Source: Paraphaeosphaeria minitans (Eukaryota; Ascomycota; Dothideomycetes; Pleosporales; Didymosphaeriaceae). From it: a DNA stretch of 64,000 nt. The notes below the pieces were generated by a model, which saw nothing but the letters and a program-made list of their open reading frames with translations, was not told where the DNA came from and made no database searches. The position numbers and the translations under genes were made by a program. Location: the NCBI GenBank assembly GCA_015832175.1, contig WJXW01000013.1, positions 1,116,001-1,180,000 of the forward strand, written 5' to 3'. This document shows positions 23,781 through 37,511 of the stretch, in pieces; positions within the stretch are counted from its first letter, which is position 1; every line of letters starts with the position of its first letter.

Positions 23781-24739
23781 GTAGCTTAACTAATACCGTG
23801 CTTACTATAGTATTTAATTTAATAAAGGTATTTTCTCGTCTAAGTTTAGGCCTAAAAAAGACATCTATTTGTGTAGGTTGTAGTTAAGTTCTAGTGCCTA
23901 GTATACGTTTCTAAGCATCCGCTTCTATTATTATTCTTAAGTATATAGCTTGTGTAGATTGTCTTCTTCTTCTTCTTGCGAGGATATTCTTCTGTTTTTC
24001 CTCCCACAGTCTTCACTATTCCTATGTACTAGTTAAATTAGTAGCTCTGTTATTGCTTCTTACATAGGGCAGTTTGTAAAGCTATCCAAACATTTGGCCA
24101 TGTAGTGGTATTCGTAGTCTTAGTTTAGACACGTGTACTAGTACAGTTATATATAGTCTCTATTAATAAGTATATTACAGTATTTGTTGCCCTTTAGCGT
24201 GAGGTAAGGAAAGTATTTTACTTATTATTTATTCTAGAGGTGTTCGTCGCAAGCTGCAATAGGGTAGTCTATCTATATCTATCTACAGCGTAGTTTCCTT
24301 CTAAGTTGTTTCTTATTCTCCTCTTTCTCTGCCTTATGTTATACGCATGTTGGTTCTTCGCAATGCGTCCACATACAGAATTAGTGTGTAGGATTTCAGT
24401 GGTCCAGGTAATACTTTAGTACGTAGTCTAACTTCTTATTTTTATAGAGTTACATTCCTTTTAGTGCCTAGTAGGGTTCTATATAATCCTAAACATTTAG
24501 TTTGTACTTAGGTGACATAGGGTTGTCTTCTTCCCGCCTACTTTATAGGTAAAGAGTAGAAGATCTTAGTATCTCTTTTACGTCTTCTGCGTTGTGGTAT
24601 ATATTAGAGTTGTCTTCTAGATCTTTGTATAGTTGTGAGTTAGGTAAATCTAATCGCTTACTTTATTCTAGTGTAACGTGTTAGTGACTAAATAGCGTTA
24701 TAATAACTTCCTATTCCTTATTAGGTTCTTAGTCCTTAA

Positions 24740-25700
24740 TAGTTAGTATATTTAACTTAGTTTAATAGACTTTGTTCTTTAATCTATAGTTCCTGGCTAT
24801 ATAGCCTAGTTTGCCACATATAAAGCATTTACGGGTCTTAGTTATTAATTATTAACTTCTATTAGAGACGCGTTTGTTAGGCTGCTTAGAGCCTATCCTT
24901 CCTCCTTTTTCTTTACCTATATAGTTAAACTAGACATCTTCTATTAGTTTATATCTCTAGTAGTTCCTTAGCTATTGCTTTTAGACAATTCTAATAGGGT
25001 TCTTATAAACCACTTTTACTAGTTGTCTAAAGCTTATCACCCTAGGGTTTTAGTAGAACTCCTGTTGCAGTAAAAACTACTCTCTATTAATCCTAATAGT
25101 TTCTTTATATAGTTCTTTAAAGTTAGCAATTCGTGCACTACTATATAAGAGTTTCTTATATAGTTTCTATTTAAGTCCTTATTTATACATGTCCTAAAGA
25201 GATTTATTGTCCTAGTTAAGTTACACAGCGTATCTGCAAAACTTAGCTGTATACTTAGCTACTAATTGTTTCTAAATTATAGTCTAAATCTTTGCTTTTG
25301 TAATAGAGTCCTTGTTAGTAATCCTAAAGAGTTATTTAAGGCATTTCTTAAAGTTGTTATAATCCTTAATAATATTAACTACATTAGCATAGTTGTCTGC
25401 GTAGTTGTTGTTGTTGTTGTTGTGGTCCATTCCTAGGTACTTTTTAAGGTAAGGATAGATCTATAATCCTACATCTCCTTATATATATATTGCTGCGAAG
25501 ATAACCTTCTTTTTGTCTTTAAGGGGTTTATCTAAGTCAAAGAAGTAGAGGTCCAACTAGAGAATCCAGACGTTAGTTTAAGATTGTTTACTAAAGTAGA
25601 GATTAGGTTTGTGCGCCTTACTGCCATCCTTTATAGGAGTAATCTTAGCGGCACCTAAAGCCGTAGAAGAGGTAGAAGTTTGTAAAGTACTTATATTAAG
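24740..25700 (-). pseudogene. gag: G6 gag with zinc knuckle
   Basis: Minus-strand gag upstream of protease. The knuckle at about 24785-24832 reads KCFICGKLGYIARNY, i.e. C-x2-C-x4-H-x4-C with His and last Cys changed to Tyr by C-to-T/G-to-A. A run of GTT repeats at about 25400-25420 codes for Asn in this frame. Between 23780 and 24740 gag-pol linker sequence is degraded. Confidence 0.75.
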
Positions 25701-25711
25701 GGTGTTTAAGA

Positions 25712-26122
25712 TGTTAAATCTAAGAGGGTAGCTAGTCCTAAAGGGTTAAAGTTAGTTCTTAGGCAGGAGTACTTACAGAAGGTAGAAGGTCTTGTTAATA
25801 CAATAGTATCTTGTAAAGTGTAACGAGTTAACAATTTAGTCTACTAGAATCCAAACAATAGATTAATAAACAGATTAAATATAAGTATAGAGAGTTCATC
25901 CTTGCGTTCCTATATACTTTAAGCAATTAGTAGACTAATCGCTCTAACCAAACTAATTAAGCACTAATTAGTCGCTTAGTATATTAAGTGCTTAGTCTGA
26001 TTAGTTGTCTTGGCGCTCTAATTACACTGATTAGGTCACGTGACCTTTTGCGCTGTGCCACTCGAATAACGAATGTAGATACATATGAAGATCCCGGGAG
26101 GCCTAGCCTTCGGATCTTAACA
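25712..26122 (-). repeat. G6 5' LTR
   Basis: 411 bp partner of 19417-19827, ending CGGATCTTAACA before TSD AATGG. The 67-codon plus-strand frame at 25988-26191 starts in this LTR and is chance. Confidence 0.94.
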
Positions 26123-26127
26123 AATGG

Positions 26128-29100
26128 AATAAGAAATAATCCTCTATTAAGACTATTAAGTATTCTAGTAGTATTACTACTACTCTACTAAACCCATTTA
26201 ATCTACCTATGGATAATAGAGCATTAGGTGTCTACTCTACTCTACATTCTAACGCTTATTCTCTATTAGAATATACAATACTAGATAGTGCTATAGTAGT
26301 TCACCTAGTTAACAATCGCAAAAGACTTATTCCTAGGACATTTTAATTATTAAACAAGAGTGTAGAGGCAGGTACACAAAGCCTCCTAATTTTAGGAATT
26401 AGTAATAGACTAATTAAGAACGCTTTGTATAGGAAAAATAAAAGATTTACAGAAGATCTGCTGCTCTAAGGAGTAAGAGTAGTAGAAGGCTTTTATGTAA
26501 ATATTATATTAGAAGCTCTTTTAAAGAAAGTAAAGATTTAGTACCTTAGTTTAGATTACACTCTTAAGATTAAAAGTCTAGAACAAAGTGTTATTTTAGT
26601 AGACCTAGGATGCGAGTATAACTTTACTTTCTTATAATATAAGCTAATCCGCTCTTATCTAATCATTATAAGTGTGACCACTAAAGGATTATCCTAGGTT
26701 AATATTAAGAGATTAGATTCTAAGGACCTCTGGCACCTTTAAGTAGGGCATATAGAAAGTAGAGCCCTATAAGCTCTAGTAACTGTAGCCTAAGGTGTAA
26801 AGATTACTAGAATATTAAGAAAGGATTGCGAGCACTATACTACTACACACGTAACCTAGGTAATCTCTAGGAGACCTAGAGAACAATTACCTAGGCTATT
26901 TCACTTATTATCCTAGGATCTATTTAATATGCCTACTACTTAAAATAAAGAAAACTAGGTTTTGCTAATTAAAGAAGATTTTAGTAAGAAATCTTATGTT
27001 TTTAATCTTAGAATAAAGACGCTTTCTAAGATAATAAGAGTGTAGTAGGATTTCTTAGCTCTTGTTAATATAAAATATAAGCTTTAAATTACAAAAATCT
27101 ACTAGGATAATAATACAGCAACACTTCTATAGAGACGGAAATCCTAGTACAAATTTTTAGGCTAATTAGGAAAAGATAACAATTAGTAGACTACTACCCT
27201 ATACGTATAAGCCTAATAGCGCTGCAGAAAGAGTAGGCTAGGAGCTTATAATAAAAATAATTAAAATGTAAATAAGTGCAAATCTGCCATTAAATCTCTA
27301 GCCTAAGATTATATAAGTGGCATGCTAGCTCTAAGGAATAATTTCTAGCCTAGTATTAGGCTATTAATTACCTAATAAAACGTTAGATGCTTAGTTTAGA
27401 TAATATTTTTGTTATTTTAAACTAGTAAAAACACAATATAGAACAGCTAATCTTTATTTAAACTAAAGTGCTATCTACGCTTATAGCTACTAAGCTTACC
27501 CTTTAGATTAGGAGCGTGCAGCTAGGCAAGATAGAAGAGGATTTAAAGTGAATCCTAGGGGCCATATTAGATATCTAGTAGGCTATAAAGCTTCTAATAT
27601 CTACTAAATATAGATTCCCTAGCTTAATTAGGTAATCACTACACGAAACGTAAGGTTTAATAAGTCCTTATTCTATAAAGGATTAGAGGAATAATCTATT
27701 CTAAAAATAGAAATATCAAAAATAGTAGAAAGCCTCTAAGAAGGAGAGCTAAATAATTTAGGAGAAGCGTATAAAGACGCGCTTAATATTCTTCTTAAAA
27801 TAAATAAGTATATAAGAACTGCTACTAGACCTATAGGTGACCTTTAAGTAATTAAAAGCGAAGTAGGCTAGCTAAGCAATTAGGAACCTAAGGTACCTAC
27901 TACTAAGTAAGCTATAGGCTTAGCTAGCTAGCAGCTAAGAATTTGCTTAAGTAAGAAAGGAAGTATAGGACTTATAACCCCTAATTAGCCACTAGAGCTA
28001 GGTAATCTTAGGGGTAATCTATTAAGCGATTAAGAGATATCTGGCAGCCACCAGAACACTACTAAGAGAGCTAGCCTGCTAGAATCTAGGGATTTAATAC
28101 CCTATTTATCAGTAGAAACTAATTAGGTTACTAATTAACCTAGCGTAGATAACTTAATTACGCTAGACAAAGTAGATAACCTACTAGTGCGCTAAAGGTA
28201 AAGGCAGATCTATCTAGAGGTAAGTAAAATAAGTAGGCGAAATTGTAGTAAAGCACTAGAAATTAACTAACTAATAAATTACTATCTGCTATTGCAAAGA
28301 TTAAGGAAGGAAAATAATTAGAATAATTAGCTAGGGGGTAGGTGGAAGCTAGGTGCTTATACACTAATTGCTAATTATCTTTAAAGTAATTTTAATATAA
28401 TATTAGAGTACACGTTTATACTAGAAGTAGTAGAGGCCTAGTCTAAGTAAAAAGAATATATTACACTAAATATAATAGTATTTACTTCTATGCTTAGAAA
28501 GGCGCCTAGAGTGTCTTATACAGCTTAGACTTATAGAAATGAGCTTACACTAGAGCCAACCCTATAGAAACACCTTTATAATTATCTATATAGAAAGCTA
28601 TTCCTCCTTACTACTTGTAAGGAGATCTTAACTTTATAAGATAAAGGTACCTAGATAGAGATTAAATAATTAGAGGTGTTAGAGTAACTACTCCCTTTAA
28701 AGTAGGTCTTTACCTATAAATTTGATTAAAATAGATACTTTAAAAAGTGTAAAGCTTAAATTATTGTAAGAGGAGATCTTTAGAAAAAGAATACTCTCTA
28801 CTCTACCTATACTACTACCCTAGTAGTAAGATCTTTTTCATTAGCTGTAGCTCTAGCAGCAGAATTTAATCTAGAAATTTTATAATTTAATATAGTACGA
28901 GTGTTTCTAAATACTCTTATTACAGCTGCTAATCTAGTAACTTATAAATTACCTAATAGTTTTAAAAAGCCAGGAAAGTGTGTAAGATTAAATTAAGCTT
29001 TATATAGCTTAAGAGATTTACTACTTCTTTAGTATAAGAAATTTGCGGGATTACTTTAATCTTATAGACTCTTAGCTTTGCTAAAAGAACTATGCCTTTT

Positions 29101-30120
29101 CTTTAATAGTGATTAAAGTATTATTATTCTATTTTATATTAATGATATTCTTCTTCTCTATTACAAGAGTAAAGAGAAAGAAGCCCTAGATTTTGGAAGA
29201 AGATTGCGAATAAATACGAGATTAAATTAAAAGGACTAGTAGAGTGGTTCCTAGGTGTTTAAGTGATTAGGGACAGAGAAGTAAGATTAATTTCTCTAGT
29301 TTATAATACCTATATTAATAAGATTATAAAAAAGTTTAACCTTTTAAACTCTAGGAGCTTCCCTCCCATACCTCTATTAGTAGAAGATCTTGTTCTAAGC
29401 ATAAGAGAAGCCACTCCTTAAAAAATAAAGCTCTTTTAAGAAGAGGTGGGATTAGCTCTCTATATAGCAATTATACTACGCCTAGATATAGCCTTTGCAG
29501 TGTTAAAGCTATTACACTTTTTAATAAATCTAAGCAAAGGACACTTTGCTGCTATTAACTATGTAATCCTTTACCTCTATTAAACTAGATAGTAGGCTAT
29601 AGTCTTTGGTGGCTACAATAGACCTAATCTACTAATATATAGAGATACCTCTTTTACTAATAATCTAATATCACCGCGATCTTCCTATAGATATATTATC
29701 CTATTATTTAGAGGAGCTATCCTATAGAAAGTAGCTTAATAGAATATAATTACTACTTTAGTAATAGAAGCAGAGCTTCTAGCGCTTAAATATATAAGTA
29801 AAGAAGCTATAGCGATTAAGAGATTCTTTACTGAACTTACTCTAGATCTAGGACCTTTATAGAAGGTCTATTGTGACAATCTTTAAACTATTTGTTTAGT
29901 AATTAGAAAGAACGAAAGAATTACTACTTAACTGCGCCATATAGATATTTAGAATATGTAGTTGTAGTAAGAGCATACAAAAGAATTATTTTAAGTAGAA
30001 TATCTTCTAACTAGCGAAATGCCAGCAGATAGCCTTATAAAGGCTCTTACTTATTAATAGTTTAATAGATTTAAAAGGCTATTAAATCTATAAGATATAA
30101 GCATAATAATTATAGAATAA
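26128..30120 (+). pseudogene. pol: C1 pol: protease, integrase, RT, RNase H
   Basis: After G6 the frame continues with a protease-like site (YTILDSAIVVHLV, about 26270). The GAG-pre-integrase motif LWHL-x-VGHI is at about 26729-26752. The integrase core shows DLFNMPT and YQDNDTATL (about 26910-27130). RT runs about 28690-29280 (VFTYKFD, KCKA-x-IIVRGDL, FNLEILQFNIVRVFLN, KLPNSFKKPGKCVRLN) with the catalytic box FYINDILLLY at 29132-29160 (V and D of YVDD now I and N). RNase H follows to 30080 (YRDTSFTNN, EAELLALKYISKEA, YCDNLQTI, LTSEMPADSLIKALT with Q read through). Integrase-before-RT order makes this Copia. RIP-type stops throughout. Confidence 0.9.
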
Positions 30121-30565
30121 GAGTAAGTAAGCAGAGAATTAATCTATTAACTACCTAGAATTATTAATTTAGAGCTAGAAAATAAGAAAAGAAAAACAAA
30201 AGAAGGAAAAAATTAGAAGGAGAATAGGAATTAGAGGAAAAGAAGATTAAAGAGCTTATCTATGAGCTTATAGACCCTTTTTCTCCTGTAGTTAATTATA
30301 GGGGTGCGAGAATCTCCTTTACAATTAGTAGTAGGAGATTCTCTCTATCCTTTTTCTCTCCTCCTCTTTATAGTAGGTAATTCCTTACCCTATCTACCTC
30401 CTCTACCTCTCCTTTAATTAGCAGTAGATGATAGCTTACCCTAGCCTTCCCTCTTTTAATTAGGAGGAGGAGAAGTACTTGCCTAGCCTTTACCCTACTT
30501 TAGAGCTAATAGGCCACTTATCTAGCTATTTTAATTAGTGTATTAGCTGCGACCGCGCTGCTTCT
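30121..30565 (+). other. C1 3' region, first part
   Basis: Downstream of RNase H and upstream of the G7 insertion. It begins with a Lys/Glu-rich stretch (about 30180-30260) and then a Pro/Leu-rich reading (GDSLYPF, NSLPYLPPLPL). It may be the start of the extra frame continued at 37704, but the frames do not join cleanly across the TSD, so I leave it uncalled as a gene. Confidence 0.3.
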
Positions 30566-30758
30566 TGTTATAGGCTAGCCTTAGAGAGTGAACAGAACTA
30601 TAAGAGCTAAAATGTAAAGGATGAATTCTAGGTATCAAGTCTCTATAGGGGGGTGTGCCGCTTATAAGAAGAGTTTTCCTTAGTAGGTCCACTTCTTTAG
30701 GGCGGTTTCTTTCCTTAAGATTTTTCTAAAGGCTAGGGCTATGCCCCAGCCTATCACA
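30566..30758 (-). repeat. G7 3' LTR
   Basis: 193 bp, ends TGTTATAGG and CTATCACA. The segment CTCTATAGGGGGGTGTGCC and an adjacent GGTCCACTTC block are well conserved among all four family LTRs. Confidence 0.92.
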
Positions 30759-30967
30759 TACCCTAGACCTTACTTAGTTTAAAACGTCTTATAGTTACAA
30801 GATAAGCCTTAGAGATCTTAGAAGTATTATACTATAGCGAGACAGTAGTATAAAGGCAGCCCTAAGGTAGCCTTAGGGTAAAGGCCTTTATTAGGCAGTT
30901 TATTTATTCACCTTATTATTATAAGGCGACAGGACAGCGCTCCTACCCTTTCTAATATAATTATTAT
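30759..30967. other. G7 region between 3' LTR and accessory frame
   Basis: Matches 57290-57495 of G8 in reverse complement, including GACAGCGCTCCTACCC-like and TAGTATAAAGGCAGCC-like words. No frame. It would hold the 3' UTR of pol and the promoter or leader of the plus-strand frame. Confidence 0.4.
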
Positions 30968-32350
30968 ATGTCTATTACCTTAGCAGTGCGTCGCTATTAC
31001 AGTCTCTTTATATCTGTGTTACTCTACCTTCTTTCTTCCTTTCTTCACTCTCTCTTTTCTATACTAACCCTAACCTACGCCTATTCTAACTTCCTTAACT
31101 ATCTACAACTACCTCCGTCCTCACCTCTTTCTAGCCCTAATCTAGTCCCCCTTCTATTCCTGCGCTATACGCCCCTATACTCTTATTAGCCTCCTAGCCC
31201 TCTTCTTTACTGTTCTGTTTACAGCTATAGCTAACATTAATATTATTAATAATAGCCTCTAAAGTGGCGCCGCTTTAGTAGATATCTTTAGTCCTAGCAG
31301 TAATAGTAGCAATAACCCTCTAGACCTAAACTAGCGCCTTACTAAGCCCAGCCATACGCACACTAAAGAGGAGATTAATAATACTAAGGTAAAAGAGATT
31401 CTCTAGAGCCTTAATACGCCTACGCAGTAGCCTAATAGCAGTAATTGCCCTTACCCCTTTATAACCTCTAAAAAGCGTATACTAGCTAATCGCCCTAACC
31501 CTATTACCCCTACTTATACCCTAAAGCGGCTCTGCGTTACTAAGAGCGTAGTGCTGTAAAAAGACAGTTTAGACAAAGAGCTAGCTAACCCTAATATAGG
31601 CCTTATGTGCATTAAATACATTAGGCGCCTAAGGTAGCTTAAGTGCAGGAAGTAAGTCTATAGCCTTATATTCTAGACTATTATTAATATTTATACAGCT
31701 GTTAACTATTGTAAGGCCACTCTTATAGCGCCTACTATCGCACTAAAGCCACCTACTAGTACAATTCCGCCCCCTTTGCTAATAACCTAGGCCTAAGGCG
31801 GGCTCTACGCCTCTAGATTAAATACATAGAGCAAGGCTAGGTTAATAGCAATTTACACATTTATAATACTAGAACATATAGTACTAACCCCTAAAAGCCT
31901 ATAACTAGAACGCTGCCTACCTTTACAATAAAGTTCTACCACTTAGCCTAGTAGTATAAGTAGTACCTAAACTTAGCGCTTAAGAACTCTAGCCTAATCT
32001 AGGAGCTAAACTCCCCTACTATACCCCCACCTTAGCGTGGCAACAGAACAGTAGTCGCCCCCCCTAGTATAAATATAGCCCTAGTAGCACCTTTGCTCTA
32101 GATAACTCTAGCCTAGTGTAGTAGTAACTATAATTAGAATCTAGTAGCGTTAGCTAATAATATAGTGGGGTAGATAAATAATATAGAAAATTACATCTAG
32201 TAATCTAAGAAGAGTATAGGCCAGCGCCTAGATAAAATAATTTAGACCTAAGCGCAGACTACTAACCTACTTACCACTATTATAAAGCGACTTAGGACGG
32301 CTTTTAACTAACACTACCCTACCTTTTTAGTAGCCTTAGCCTAACAGCGT
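30968..32350 (+). pseudogene. G7 accessory frame, antisense to pol
   Basis: Starts with a stop-free 73-codon ATG frame (30968-31189) that is strongly hydrophobic (SVLLYLLSSFLHSLF...), then shifts frame and continues about 260 codons with few RIP-type stops. That part is Ser/Asn/Pro/Thr-rich (SPSSNSSNNPLDLN, KKRILANRPNPITPTYTLK). A Cys cluster at about 31608-31650 reads MCIKYIRRLR-stop-LKC, i.e. C-x2-C-x8-C if TAC was TGC. It then has IYTAVNYCKATLIAP. The homologue in G8 (55480-57180, minus) keeps the same order, so the frame was conserved in the family. Function unknown; the hydrophobic start could be a signal/anchor or chance. Confidence 0.6.
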
Positions 32351-35300
32351 ATACCCTTTAACCTATATTAAGAGCCTTATAGAGTAACTCCGCCTAAGCC
32401 TTTATCTAGGGCTAGCTTAGTGCACCCTTCTAAGTGCTACTACTACTAGTGCGAAGAGTAATATAGTTATTATAGCCCCCCTTTATTCCTATCTAGTGTT
32501 ACTTTAGTGCCACTTTAGTTATTGCGACCCTAGGGCTAATAGCCTTTAGTAGTTTTTAGATAAATAGCGTTTCTACTAGGTTAGTAAGGGAATAAATTCT
32601 TAAATACCTATTATAGCTTCCTTTGTAATATTTATGTGTTCTTCCCTATAGGCTAGATAGAACTATTATTGTGCCTATAGTCCCCCTAAGCAGCCTTAAA
32701 GTAGTCTAGAGCTATAGTGTCTATAATATTTTTAACTAGCACCTAAGTTAGTAATACCTACCTAGTCTACTTTACTAGCGCCTATTATTATTTTCCCTAG
32801 GTGTTCTTAATGCGTAGAACCTCCTCCACTTTCTATTTATATAGGTCTAGGTCCGCTTCTTCTAGCTCTAAGGCCAGGTCTAGCTAGGCGTTAGCCTAGG
32901 TCTAACTAGGTAGGGGATCGTCCGCCGCTTACTTAAGGAGGTTAACGTAGACAGTCTTATAGAGATTGCTAAATAGGTCTAGTATTACTATAAGTAGGGA
33001 TAGCATAGCTATTATAGTATACTTAACCTTAAGCTAGTTAAATTTCTTCTTTAGCTAGTTAGTTTTTACGTTACGTAGTAAGAACTATACCTTATCTCTA
33101 ACTTAGAATCGCTTTATAGGGTGGTAGGTATAGTTTATAACCTCTATAGTGCACTGCTATTTATAGGTAACAGTAGCCTAGGCTAAAGCTATCCCTTTTT
33201 TAAAGTGGTCTAAGAAGTGCTTTGCCCTCCTAGTAGGGGTATAAGTAGACTCTACTAGTAAGGGGATTCTCTTAAGGAGATTAATGTAATATCTATTTAG
33301 TAGAAGGTTTAGGGTTAGGCCTATAGTAGTAGATGCTCTATTATTTAACGTAAGCTAGTAGGCTAGGAGGTAGTCTAGCCAGTCTGTCTATTTAAAGTTA
33401 ACAATAATATAGAGGACTAAGAGTACCTTCTAGTTTACCCTCTCTATACCGCTGTTAGTCTAGGGGTAGTATACTATAAAGAGGAGTTATTTTATTCTAG
33501 TTAATTTACACAGCGTAGTCTAGAACTTTCCTAGCTAGTCTAAGCCTCTGTTTGTAATTAGTAAAGTAGGAAAGCTATAGAACTGCCACTATATATTATA
33601 GAAGTAGGCTACACAGTGCTCTACTATTATAGAAGTTATAGCTTCTAGTTATATATACTTTAACAGCCTATTAGTAATTATAAGTAGGTATCGCGGTACT
33701 ACTATAGAGGCCTAGAGAAGGTTTACTATAAAATCTATTAAGAGTTGTGCCTAGTACTAGTCTATAATTAAGAGTGGCTGTAAGAGACTTTACCACTTCT
33801 ACTAGTCTATATACGCTCTTACGCAGTAGTAATTACGTATAAATTAGGTAACGTCTTTATATATATTATCCTAGTAGTAGTCCTAGTAGATAATCTTAAA
33901 CGTAAAGTTCTTTCTAAGATAGCCTATAACTAGAGACTCATATGTACGCTGTATAATAGCGGTAGTAAGAGGTTTCTAAGCTGGGACCTAAAGGACTTCT
34001 TACTATAGGAGGGACCTATACGCACTAATTGTGTAGTTCCTAATTTATTAGAAGGTGGCAGCTATTATAGGGAATATATAGTTGCTATAGCGCACTACCT
34101 TAAGCCTAATATAGTAGGGGGGGAACTCTGCTATAGCTACGTCCTAGAGTGCCTATAGATGCGTGTTAGTAAAAATCTAAGCCCCTACTAGCGCTATTAA
34201 AGATCGCGTCTACACTAGGGCAGTCTAGACAGTCCTAGGCACTATTAGCGGGGCGTTTATTCTTATCTACTAGGCTATATCCTACTTACGCCAGCTTAGT
34301 GCGTCTAGTCTAGCTACCTAGGATCTAGGCTAGTAGTAAAGGTAAAAGTAAAAGGTAGAGAGTAACTCTAACTACTAGTGCTAGCGCTTACTTAATTCTT
34401 AGATCTTTATAAAGTATTTAAGGTTCTTATAGTCTATTAGAATCTTAAAGGGGCATACTACTCCTATTAGCTCTAGTCTCTATACCTATAAGGCCTACAC
34501 AATTATAAGCAGCTCTTTATTATAAATAGTGTAGTTCTACTAGGCTAGTGTTAGGGCTATAGAGTAGTAGGCTATAGGGTGCCAAATCCCCTTAATACGT
34601 TAGGAGAGGTAGGCCCTAGTAGCGCTGCCTAAGCAGTCCGCCTCTACTAGCGTGTTGCGCTCTAGGTCCTAGAGCGCCAGGATAGGGCCCTGTACAAACA
34701 TGTCCTTTAGGGCCTAGAAGGCCTCTTATTCCCTAGGGCCCTATTAAAATAGGACCCCTTTCTTAGTAAGGGCATATAGGGGTGCGGCCTACTTAGAGAA
34801 TTAGGGGAGAAAGTCGCGATAGAAGTTAGCAAAGCTAATAAAGAAGCGGACTATACGCACTATAAAGGGGGCGTCCTATTAATTAATTACTTATATCTTT
34901 ACTAGATTAGGGCAAATAGTCTTGCCTACTATAATAAAATACCCTAGGTACCTAACCTCTATTATCGCGAATTTGCATTTCCCTAGGTCCACATATAGTC
35001 TAGCTTCCTATAGGAGTCCCAGCACTTATCACACATAGTCCCAGTGTTGGCGTAGGGGCCCTATTATATAGATAAGGACATTATCTAGATAAGCTATACA
35101 TATATCGCCCAGGGTATCCTTTAGAGCGCCATTAATATAGCGCTAGAATATAGCAGGTGCCCTAGTTAGTCCAAATAGGACCACTAACTACTTAAAGAGG
35201 CCAAACTAGGTATAGAATATAGTATAGTGTTCTTCCCCCTCTATAACTCGCAGCTTATAGAAGGCAGTGCAGATATCTACTTTTATAAACTAAGTAGCCT

Positions 35301-36400
35301 AAGAGAGGGTGCGCAGTGTTTCTTTAATAAATAAAAAAAAGTACTAATCTAGCTTAGAGATCGCGTTAATCTCTTAATAGGTAATATATAGGCGCTATTT
35401 CCCCCTAGGCTTTAAGGCTAGAAGAACTAGAGCACCTACTAAAGAGGAGCTAGCTTATATCTAGCCTTTATTTATAAGTTCTATAAGTTAGCGCTAGAGT
35501 TCTGCTAGCTAATCTCTAGACATACTATATAGCAGGCCCTAAGGTAGTCTTAAGAGGGAGCCGCTTAGGGTCCACCTTAGGTCGATATAGTAGTCTAATG
35601 TGCTCTAGTACAGTAAAAGGCTAAACGCCTTAGTCTTATTAAAGATAGCAGCATACTCTACTAGTTCTAAGGAAAGAGTCCTACTATCTTTAGTAAGGCC
35701 TAGCCCTACTATATTATAAGGGGGTAGAGGTTCTACTGTGTAAGGAAGCGTTATTATAAGTATCTAAGTAATATCCTAGAGTAAAGTTAGGAATACCCCT
35801 TTCTAGTCTTTATCTAGAGTATTAAAGGGTGTCGCGTTGTCCTCTTTATCTACTAGCGTAGTAAGGAGGCCCTACCTCTCTACTGCCTAGGTATTAAGAG
35901 CGACAAGACCCCTAACTACGCTAATTCTATTTTTGCTGCTATAGATATCTACTACTACTCTAGACTTAGCTAGCTAGGGGGCCCCTAGGATTATATCCTA
36001 GTAGAGGTTAGGAATTACATAAGCGTAAAGGGTCTATTACTACCTAAATATATTGTAAGGCACTACCGCTATCTCTATAATAAGGGTCTATAGTAATAAT
36101 CTAGCAGCCTATTCTAGTTCCTAGACTAGGATTATAATGCGCTATAGCAAGAGCAAATCTACTAGCCTAGAGCTAATTACTACGAAGCATTTACACCCTA
36201 TATTAATTAGGGCCTCTACATACTATGTACTGTTAAAGAAGACGTAGAGGGTAGAGGTAGGCCTATTTATACCTACCTTAGCCCTAGCCACTCTAACTAT
36301 TACAGCTTACCCTAATTATACCTCTATTAATACTGTCGCGCTTAGCCCCTATATTAGCGCTAGACTAGGGGCTATTTTTTTTTTAACTAGATGCTTATCT
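32351..36400 (-). pseudogene. pol: G7 pol: protease, RT, RNase H, integrase, chromodomain-like tail
   Basis: Minus strand, right to left. Protease at about 36195-36215 reads LINIGCKCFVVI (D-T-G changed to N-I-G). RT at about 35000-35700 has AYLDNVLIY at 35068-35096. RNase H lies at about 34400-34700. The integrase zinc finger is at about 33780-33990 (YYWDNIYKDVT and NYYCVRAYID) with its core to about 33300. A tail at about 32820-32960 (VEEVLRIKN-type, charged) resembles a reduced chromodomain. Many Asp and Cys codons show RIP changes. Confidence 0.82.
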
Positions 36401-37500
36401 TATTATGCTAAGGTTAGGTTGCAATTACTTAGAGTAAAATTATATTAGGGCAGGCTCTAGCTATATAGTTAGGCTTACTACAGTAAGTGCACACGCCTAC
36501 GTCCTAGCGTTACTAGAAGATATATTTAGGTATCTAGTTTAGGCGCTACTTACCCGCCTCTCTACTAGCTTAGAGCTAGGTTAAGGTTAAAGCTACTATA
36601 GGAGTTATACAAACATTACTATTACTATCCTTAAGAGGGGGCCAGCCACCCTTATAGGAGGTAGCTTAAGTAGTAAGCTTATCTTTTAGGGCCTCTATTT
36701 TAAGATCCGCCGCAATCTATAAAAACCTAGCAACAGCCGCGTTATAGTCCCCTTTAGGAACGTCACAATTAAAAGTAACTATATAGATGTCGCGCTAGAT
36801 TGCGCGGCGTAACTTACACAGTTTCTTAGCATTACCCTACTAGCCACTGCCTACCTCTACTAAGGTCTGTTTAAAGCGGATATAAAAGTTAGAGAAACTC
36901 TCCCTAAGGCCCTACCTAATTATATTAAGGCGTGCTTTAGCCTTTTGCTAGGCGTGTTTATTAGTGTATATAAAGGTAAAGTACTATATAAATATCTACA
37001 GGTTAAACTAGCTGTCCGCCCCCCTAGTTTAGTAGAAGGCCGCTACTATGTCCTAAGAACCATTGTCTAGGCAGTTCTATATTAGCGCCTATTCCTTTTA
37101 GGGGGAGCTAATAAACTACTTATTAGCCTAGAGCTTATAATCTATTGTAACCTTCTAGGCCCTAAACTATGTCTTTAAGCCCCTAAACTTAGTTAGGCTT
37201 CAAAGCGGTTTACGCTACAGAATTAGCTAGTCTATACTAGTAAATAGGGATCCGCCCCCTATAGTAAAAGTGAATAGGCCTCAGGTAGTGCTAGCGTAGG
37301 CCTATTAGCGCATAAAGAGCTCGCGCAGCTCTTTATTCTAGAGTTATAGTATTTATATAGTAGAGTAGTCTTTATCTCTAGCAGTAATTAAGTTCTATAG
37401 TTATTCTACTAACTTAGCGATATTAGAGGCATCTATTAGTAAATTATTTTAGACTCTATTATATTTCTCTATTCCTTTAAATAACTCTTTTCTAGAAGAC
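36401..37500 (-). pseudogene. gag: G7 gag with zinc knuckle
   Basis: Knuckle at 36450-36491 reads CTYCSKPNYIARAC: all three Cys are intact and only the His is now Tyr. The G8 copy (49518-49559) has lost all three Cys as well. The upstream capsid frame extends to near the 5' LTR, with stops at Trp/Gln. Confidence 0.78.
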
Positions 37501-37511
37501 CTAGAATTTAA

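Larger units (their letters stand above)
19417..26122 (-). mobile_element. G6: chromodomain Gypsy (chromovirus) nested in C1
   Basis: Two 411-bp LTRs (19417-19827, 25712-26122), TSD AATGG at 19412-19416 and 26123-26127. Gag, protease, RT, RNase H, integrase and chromodomain run right to left. It keeps intact catalytic boxes (YMDDILIF, TDASDLTLGA), so it is less damaged than its sister G9, though stops abound. A plus-strand accessory frame lies next to the 3' LTR. Confidence 0.94.

Noticed and set aside
25988..26191. 67-codon plus-strand ORF as a gene.
   Set aside because: It starts in the G6 LTR and crosses the TSD into C1, so it is a chance joint.
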